From positions 1 to 9,443 of the forward strand of contig DOTV01000238.1 of NCBI GenBank assembly GCA_003520925.1: 9,443 nt of DNA, written 5' to 3'. The notes under the pieces are model-generated. The model made no database searches and had not been told where the DNA came from. It saw only the letters and a list, made by a program, of their open reading frames with translations. The translations under genes were made by a program, and so were the position numbers. The stretch comes from Bacteroidales bacterium. Lineage in GTDB: Bacteria > Bacteroidota > Bacteroidia > Bacteroidales > VadinHA17. The first letter of the stretch is position 1. Each line of letters opens with the position of its first letter. This document shows, piece after piece, positions 7,701 through 9,443 of this stretch.

Positions 7701-7870
7701 ATACGATGCCTCCAATCCTCCATTCCGTGAATTTCTTCCACATCAAAAAATACACCTAATGGACGACCGGCAAACATTTTAAAATCGGTCTTAATTCGCT
7801 CGATAAGCTGGGTTATCCGACCTTGATGATCATCACTTCGTGAATATGAAACAAAAAGATCAAATGGCAT
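4760..7870 (-). CDS. TIR-NB-ARC-TPR protein, bacterial NLR/STAND-type, 1036 residues
   Basis: Domains in order: an N-terminal TIR domain (about 1-140), a linker, an NB-ARC/STAND NTPase (about 185-400), a winged-helix-like segment (about 455-480), and TPR-like helical repeats (about 640-945). TIR: FDLFVSYSRSDD (3-14), the BB-loop region GVFFDVEEIHG (39-49), and SPSYVQSDYCEWEF (72-85), whose Glu84 matches the catalytic Glu of TIR NADases. NTPase: Walker A GLGGIGKT (215-222), Walker B LLLLDNVDN (298-306), sensor VTTR (328-331) and a GLPL-like FTLAVEM. The TPR part resembles kinesin-light-chain repeats (GKDSPETSIRCVNLGLVLQD). Such proteins are thought to sense a trigger through the repeats, switch via ATP, oligomerise, and degrade NAD+ through TIR. 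The ATG is the first start after the in-frame stop of the upstream gene, 12 nt away, with no Shine-Dalgarno but an A/T-rich leader. Cytosolic; anti-phage role inferred, trigger unknown. Confidence 0.95.
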   Translation of the reverse strand: MPFDLFVSYSRSDDHQGRITQLIERIKTDFKMFAGRPLGVFFDVEEIHGMEDWRHRILQGLHESRLLLACLSPSYVQSDYCEWEFNEYLKNEIDKAYFGDGVAPIYFIEVPGWEDKDFEKKSTAWLIELRRRQHFDLRPWFNKGEESLRDVTIKERIAKLNIQIKERIVRFERTEFKLGNIDAHNPHFIGRTSELRRLREIVAFGKVGVLTAIHGLGGIGKTALAIEYAHVFSHEYGGGCWQVHCEGKADLLDAIAGLAAPLALEFNEEESKSIDLQFQRVLAELHNLACKHAPNRCLLLLDNVDNPKILEPIQTKHLPASDWLHILVTTRLGEPDLYGTHIDRAFIPVDEMPENDALELIKSYQLGGVFSSASEQDAAFEIIKILDRFTLAVEMTAVYLGQYAKEVTCSGFLTRLKSEGFAGIDRAAKQTTERLRHGEKCLVATLNSTLEHLKDPERLALIYAALLPADQIALPWIRTLVTETYPEFGKDSEPGYPDLWETLLRHLLSFRLLQVTNLIAGSGHPVNVKMHRIVGQTMLTLASNDTISYLTIILKLGGLIYERSFELSLRPVDKNYIWELDCLFRSIQNWIINNRYLAQASGILCCSTLRDYGRYRVSQELAEMLIETINKGNTEPGISIIWCHNMAGIAALDMDDSVMAEYHFFFAKKLIENSSIDDLDRLDTLTNISCLYRRKNRPDLAIDHSKVALKISEVKFGKDSPETSIRCVNLGLVLQDLCNLKEAIYLFHRAVNIDMNHPDLSQNTCMDLSTLAEALRNNEQIEEAEKTIRKAFEIASEKGYNQHPLMMNIMINYAFILAEQNNFYEAERLLFSACEIASQFFGKTSSNYSLCLNNIGVLSMLKGDLHNALDKFQDSLRIEIDQKNPDKQKLAYRELNIGIAYLLDGNPVESLSHLHSGWNHKVRLGRHDLLTARLLLTRLAASFLLKESNDLFVGQLKTLNDEDILMASGINIKWSMAEAIKSIINTLPAEQIHLWNSSCKFENLKIEIDSSFELKDAVQIKKLNLNEEWPKPYLFY

Positions 7871-7882
7871 AAAAAAACATTT

Positions 7883-9040
7883 TTATATCACACCAGCCTC
7901 TTCTATAGTTACACCGGATACATCAAGATGTCCGGTATCATCTGATATGCCTTTTACCAAAACCCAGATAGTTTTATTCCGGTCAGTCAATTCAGCTTTA
8001 CCTGATAAAGCCTTGCTGATATTCTTTATTAAATGGGTTTTAGTGGCCGCAAGGCAGGCTGATCCTGTCCCTATACTGTGAGGACCGGCAAGAATCAGCA
8101 CATCGCGATTCTTATTTGTTGGATGTCGGCCGCGAATTATTAATCCATAATCCTCGAAGCTTTCCGGTTTGCTAATATTATAAATCCCGAGGCATTTTGT
8201 CCGGAAATGATCACCAACAAGTCGCATTTCATAATCACTGTATTTTTCTTTATCAGGGCATTCTTCAAAATGCCAGTTAGGAGATTTCCCATTCTGTAAT
8301 TGCTGCAGAAATTGTGCAGTGAATTTATTGACCTTAGGAGATCCTATAAGAAACAGGTTGGCATCTCTTTGTGCTATGCCTTCATCAGAATAGGATGCAT
8401 TGACTATTTCAGGAATTACATGTTCTCCGTATACTGATGCAAAAGCACCCATTATTCCTGAGAGCCCGAGATAATCTCCATATGTCTTATATTCTTTTGG
8501 GTGATGCTTAAACCGAGAATCAGCCTGGAGTACTTTTGGATTGATAACAATAAAAGAAGGATCAGGTTCTATTGGAAGAACCATAGCCCTTAAAACTGGA
8601 ATACTGCTATCATTATGTATTTCAAGGTGCTTTTTTAGAGATGGCTCAAAGCGCTGCCAACCCTCCCTGTTATCAGTATATGTAATTAATTCAAGACCTT
8701 GAAGATCGGTTTCTATTTTTGAACCCTCTTTGGCAATCAGAAGAACAGGCTTGCCGCGAGCAGCAGCAAATCCAAATTCATAGTAAATATTAGGTCGTGG
8801 CTCTGACAAATCTACTATAACAAAAACTGAATTTTCGATTGCATTGTGGACTTTTGTAAGAATATCAGTTCCTGAAGCAGGCAGATCATCTGCACGGATG
8901 CATTCAAATCCAGTGGCTTCAGATACGATTTTACGTAATTTCTCAAAGAAAGAATAATCATGATGATAAGACATCATTACAAAACAATAACGGCGTCCAC
9001 CAGTTACATGTGCTATTAAAGAACCAAAATTGTCAGTCAT
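7883..9040 (-). CDS. Nucleoside-deoxyribosyltransferase-like (TIR-like) protein with unassigned C-terminal module, 385 residues
   Basis: Residues 16-122 have the Rossmann-like fold shared by nucleoside 2-deoxyribosyltransferases and TIR-like nucleotide-binding proteins: RYCFVMMSYHHDYSFFEKLR (17-36), GFECIRADD (44-52), then VIVDLSEPRPNIYYEFGFA (74-92) and GKPVLLI (96-102). The D-L-S...P-N-x-x-Y-E-x-G pattern puts Glu88 where these families have their catalytic Glu, so a nucleoside or NAD-type ligand is likely; the reaction is not known. Residues about 190-385 form a second domain with ANLFLIGSPKVN, YGLIIRG and VLILAGPHSIGTG. I associate it loosely with a widespread uncharacterised C-terminal module but cannot name it. 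The start is firm: an in-frame TGA at 9083-9085 and no other start codon between. There is no Shine-Dalgarno. First gene of the two-gene operon with the TIR-NB-ARC-TPR gene. Confidence 0.92.
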   Translation of the reverse strand: MTDNFGSLIAHVTGGRRYCFVMMSYHHDYSFFEKLRKIVSEATGFECIRADDLPASGTDILTKVHNAIENSVFVIVDLSEPRPNIYYEFGFAAARGKPVLLIAKEGSKIETDLQGLELITYTDNREGWQRFEPSLKKHLEIHNDSSIPVLRAMVLPIEPDPSFIVINPKVLQADSRFKHHPKEYKTYGDYLGLSGIMGAFASVYGEHVIPEIVNASYSDEGIAQRDANLFLIGSPKVNKFTAQFLQQLQNGKSPNWHFEECPDKEKYSDYEMRLVGDHFRTKCLGIYNISKPESFEDYGLIIRGRHPTNKNRDVLILAGPHSIGTGSACLAATKTHLIKNISKALSGKAELTDRNKTIWVLVKGISDDTGHLDVSGVTIEEAGVI

Positions 9041-9126
9041 TTTATATGGAATTAGAAAATTACTTGTGTTCCAAAAACAAATTCACAAAATCTTCAACAA
9101 CACCTGTTGTAATCAGATTAATTAGC
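9041..9126 (-). promoter_or_regulatory. Spacer and probable promoter of the NDT-like/TIR operon
   Basis: This is an 86-bp AT-rich gap between the partial gene on the right and the NDT-like gene, both on the minus strand. Reading the minus strand, a TTTG followed 23 nt later by TAATTTTC is a poor fit to the Bacteroidota -33/-7 promoter (best spacing 19-21). The palindrome at 9097-9110 lies within it. The operon may start here or be read through from the upstream gene. Confidence 0.35.
9097..9110. promoter_or_regulatory. Palindrome ACAACA-N2-TGTTGT, candidate operator
   Basis: A perfect 6-bp inverted repeat with a 2-bp centre lies 57 bp before the start of the NDT-like gene. Its position and symmetry suit a dimeric repressor site. 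No regulator gene is seen in the window. Inference only. Confidence 0.35.
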
Positions 9127-9443
9127 TTACATATCAATCTTCCCCCAGATTATATCCATTATGCTTTTATTTATCCTTTCATCAAGGATCTTTAGCTCTG
9201 TTTTCCAGAGCGCTCTCAATTGGCTGCCAGATAAAGGCCATTTCTCAATTATATCCTCAAGTAGCTGGCGATAACTCAATGCCGCCTCAAAAATCTGCCA
9301 CTGATTGAAATTGGCAGGTTCAAGGCATAGCTCGCTGAGTATCCTGGCCTGGCTCAGTATAAATCTTCTCAGGTTATCACCCCTCTCTTTATTAAGCCTT
9401 ATACCGGCATTTTCGCCGATGTAATTAGTGATCTCAATCTTAA
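9127..9443 (-). CDS. C-terminal 104 residues of an unrecognised protein, cut by right edge
   Basis: The minus strand is open from the right edge to a TAA at 9127-9129, with 104 sense codons visible and no start. The visible part begins KIEITNYIGENAGIRLNKER and includes RFILSQARILSELC, FNQWQIFEAALSYRQLLEDI and LRALWKTELKILDERINK. It looks all-helical and soluble, with amphipathic and charged helices. I recognise no family. The coding call rests on length, an unbroken frame to the edge, and sensible protein-like composition. It sits 86 bp before the NDT-like/TIR operon on the same strand, so it may be part of the same unit (for example a sensor or regulator) or an unrelated gene that happens to end there. 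Confidence 0.72.
   Translation of the reverse strand, partial: KIEITNYIGENAGIRLNKERGDNLRRFILSQARILSELCLEPANFNQWQIFEAALSYRQLLEDIIEKWPLSGSQLRALWKTELKILDERINKSIMDIIWGKIDM

Noticed and set aside
9010..9195. 61-codon plus-strand open frame across the operon leader
   Set aside because: It overlaps the start of the NDT-like gene and the end of the partial gene on the other strand; both of those are better supported.

Overview
The window most resembles a chromosomal stretch of an environmental Bacteroidota (Bacteroidales/Marinilabiliales-like) genome. The evidence is indirect. Coding DNA is moderately AT-rich, spacers are very AT-rich, and start codons mostly lack a good Shine-Dalgarno sequence. A few spacer motifs resemble the TTTG / TAnnTTTG promoter of that phylum, and the gene types (URO-D-like methyltransferase, a 188-residue unknown plus Nudix pair, RyR/TrkA-N protein, TIR-NB-ARC-TPR protein) fit. 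The assignment is an inference; no rRNA or tRNA gene is present to fix it.

Layout. 1-929 (minus): the N-terminal 309 residues of a uroporphyrinogen-decarboxylase-family protein, cut by the left edge just before its expected His-x-Cys-Gly motif. 930-1139: a divergent spacer with a GC-rich, repeat-like block. 1140-2145 (plus): a short probable operon of an unrecognised 188-residue protein and a Nudix-family protein with an eroded Nudix box. 2181-4112 (minus, convergent): a 643-residue membrane-anchored protein with two TM helices, two TrkA-N/RCK-like Rossmann units and a C-terminal ryanodine-receptor (RyR) domain. 4113-4759: AT-rich DNA with several inverted repeats and one doubtful 86-residue plus-strand ORF. 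4760-9040 (minus): a tight two-gene operon with a 12-nt gap. The first gene encodes a nucleoside-deoxyribosyltransferase-like/TIR-like protein with an unassigned C-terminal module, and the second a 1036-residue TIR-NB-ARC-TPR protein of NLR/STAND type. 9127-9443 (minus): the last 104 residues of an unrecognised helical protein that runs off the right edge.

How the genes may work together. The NDT-like plus TIR-NB-ARC-TPR pair is the best candidate for a conflict (anti-phage) system. The STAND protein carries its own TIR effector, an NTPase switch and a TPR sensor, and its operon partner carries a second fold likely to cleave or bind a nucleoside/NAD-type ligand. Downstream on the same strand lies the RyR/TrkA-N protein, and beyond it a Nudix-family gene. 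Several genes in about 7 kb are therefore built from domains that handle nucleotides, most of them NAD-like. Whether they form one functional island or are just neighbours cannot be decided from one sequence; I rate the two-gene operon as solid and the wider link as speculative.
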